Shown piece after piece: positions 5,292 to 5,660 of a DNA stretch of 5,660 bases (its first letter is position 1; each line of letters opens with the position of its first letter). Source of the stretch: an uncultured Eubacteriales bacterium (GTDB lineage: Bacteria; Bacillota; Clostridia; Oscillospirales; QAMX01); assembly GCA_900551265.1 (NCBI GenBank), contig URVL01000150.1, positions 1 to 5,660 of the forward strand. Reading direction: 5' to 3'. A program made the translations under genes and the position numbers. Below the pieces are notes generated by a model, which was not told the origin of the DNA, did no database searches, and was given only the letters and a program-made list of their open reading frames with translations.

Positions 5292-5660
5292 ATATCTGGT
5301 TTCCACCAGCGTCCTTTCATACCGCACCTTTCCAGAAAGAGGATCGTTAAAATAATAATATTCACTGTCGTAACCTGTGAGCACCAGGCAATGCTCGCCC
5401 CCAATCCACTGAAACAGTTCGCCGCTTTCCCGAAGAATCCACTGGGCCCCCTCCGAAGGCTCTTCCATATACATGGTAGCCCACATAACAACAGGAACAC
5501 CCACATCGATATACTTTTCGCAAAGCTCTGGCACAGTCATTCCCGTAGTGTTTTTCAACACATAGTTTTCAGGAAGAAATCCCTGCACTGCTTTTACAAT
5601 ACAGGGAGCATAACAACCAAAACCGTTGTCGGTGTAAGGATCTCCCATAAAGGCATCATC
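5268..5660 (-). CDS. C39-like papain-fold cysteine peptidase, partial at both ends
   Basis: About 131 codons of a C39-like (Peptidase_C39_2) cysteine peptidase of the type common in Clostridia, often secreted or membrane-anchored. The frame is open through the right edge: DDAF lies before MGDPYTDNGFGCYAP, so the ATG at 5648 is internal rather than the true start. Counting from that Met, His86 in EHCLVLTGYD is the expected catalytic His, and Asp102 in YYYFNDP the expected third member of the triad. The nucleophilic Cys would lie upstream, outside the window, so activity cannot be judged. Family resemblance ends at MGSQSL near 5268, close to the usual C-terminus, so few residues may be missing. 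The frame then reads on to a stop at 5169 through sequence antisense to the flavodoxin gene. Signal peptide and substrate cannot be seen. Confidence 0.8.

Noticed and set aside
1..5660. tRNA, rRNA or CRISPR features
   Set aside because: No cloverleaf-like sequence, rRNA core motif or regularly spaced direct repeats were found on reading both strands.

Overview
The window looks like DNA from an anaerobic Clostridia-type Bacillota (Firmicutes), probably a gut or gut-like organism. This rests on strong GGAGG-type ribosome binding sites, extended -10 promoters, a clostridial-style MATE transporter, and a Tet(M)-like GTPase carrying a C-terminal NYN/YacP domain, an architecture I associate with Lachnospiraceae and Oscillospiraceae. 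This is judged from protein resemblance recalled from memory, not from a search.

Layout. Positions 19-67 are 49 consecutive G/C bases at the window edge. A minus-strand two-gene unit follows: a promoter near 4079-4087, a large GTPase-NYN fusion protein (4044 down to 1453), and, 4 nt further on, a 12-helix MATE transporter (1448 down to 81). Upstream, in the same orientation, is the C-terminal part of a COG2509-type FAD-dependent dehydrogenase (4784 down to 4188), with a 143-nt gap containing a perfect 16-nt palindrome.

The right-hand fifth is a mosaic. The dehydrogenase loses its 5' half at about 4785. There the sequence switches to the promoter and 5' part of a plus-strand flavodoxin-fold NAD(P)H-dependent FMN reductase (4842 to about 5291). 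That gene loses its C-terminus within 5268-5291, where the sequence switches to the 3' part of a minus-strand C39-like cysteine peptidase running off the right edge. Two breakpoints about 500 bp apart, each joining unrelated gene pieces in opposed orientation with no mobile-element ends, suggest a chimeric template or assembly at least as strongly as a real rearrangement.

The most interesting biology is the fusion protein. An EF-G/Tet(M)-like GTPase, a class that enters the ribosomal A site, carries a domain closely resembling Rae1 (YacP), the Bacillus subtilis endoribonuclease that cleaves mRNA in the A site. It lacks the Tet(M)-type domain IV loop motif, so a ribosome-surveillance or translation-dependent mRNA cleavage role fits better than classical tetracycline resistance. 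The tightly linked MATE pump could act in the same stress or antibiotic response, but that is inference.
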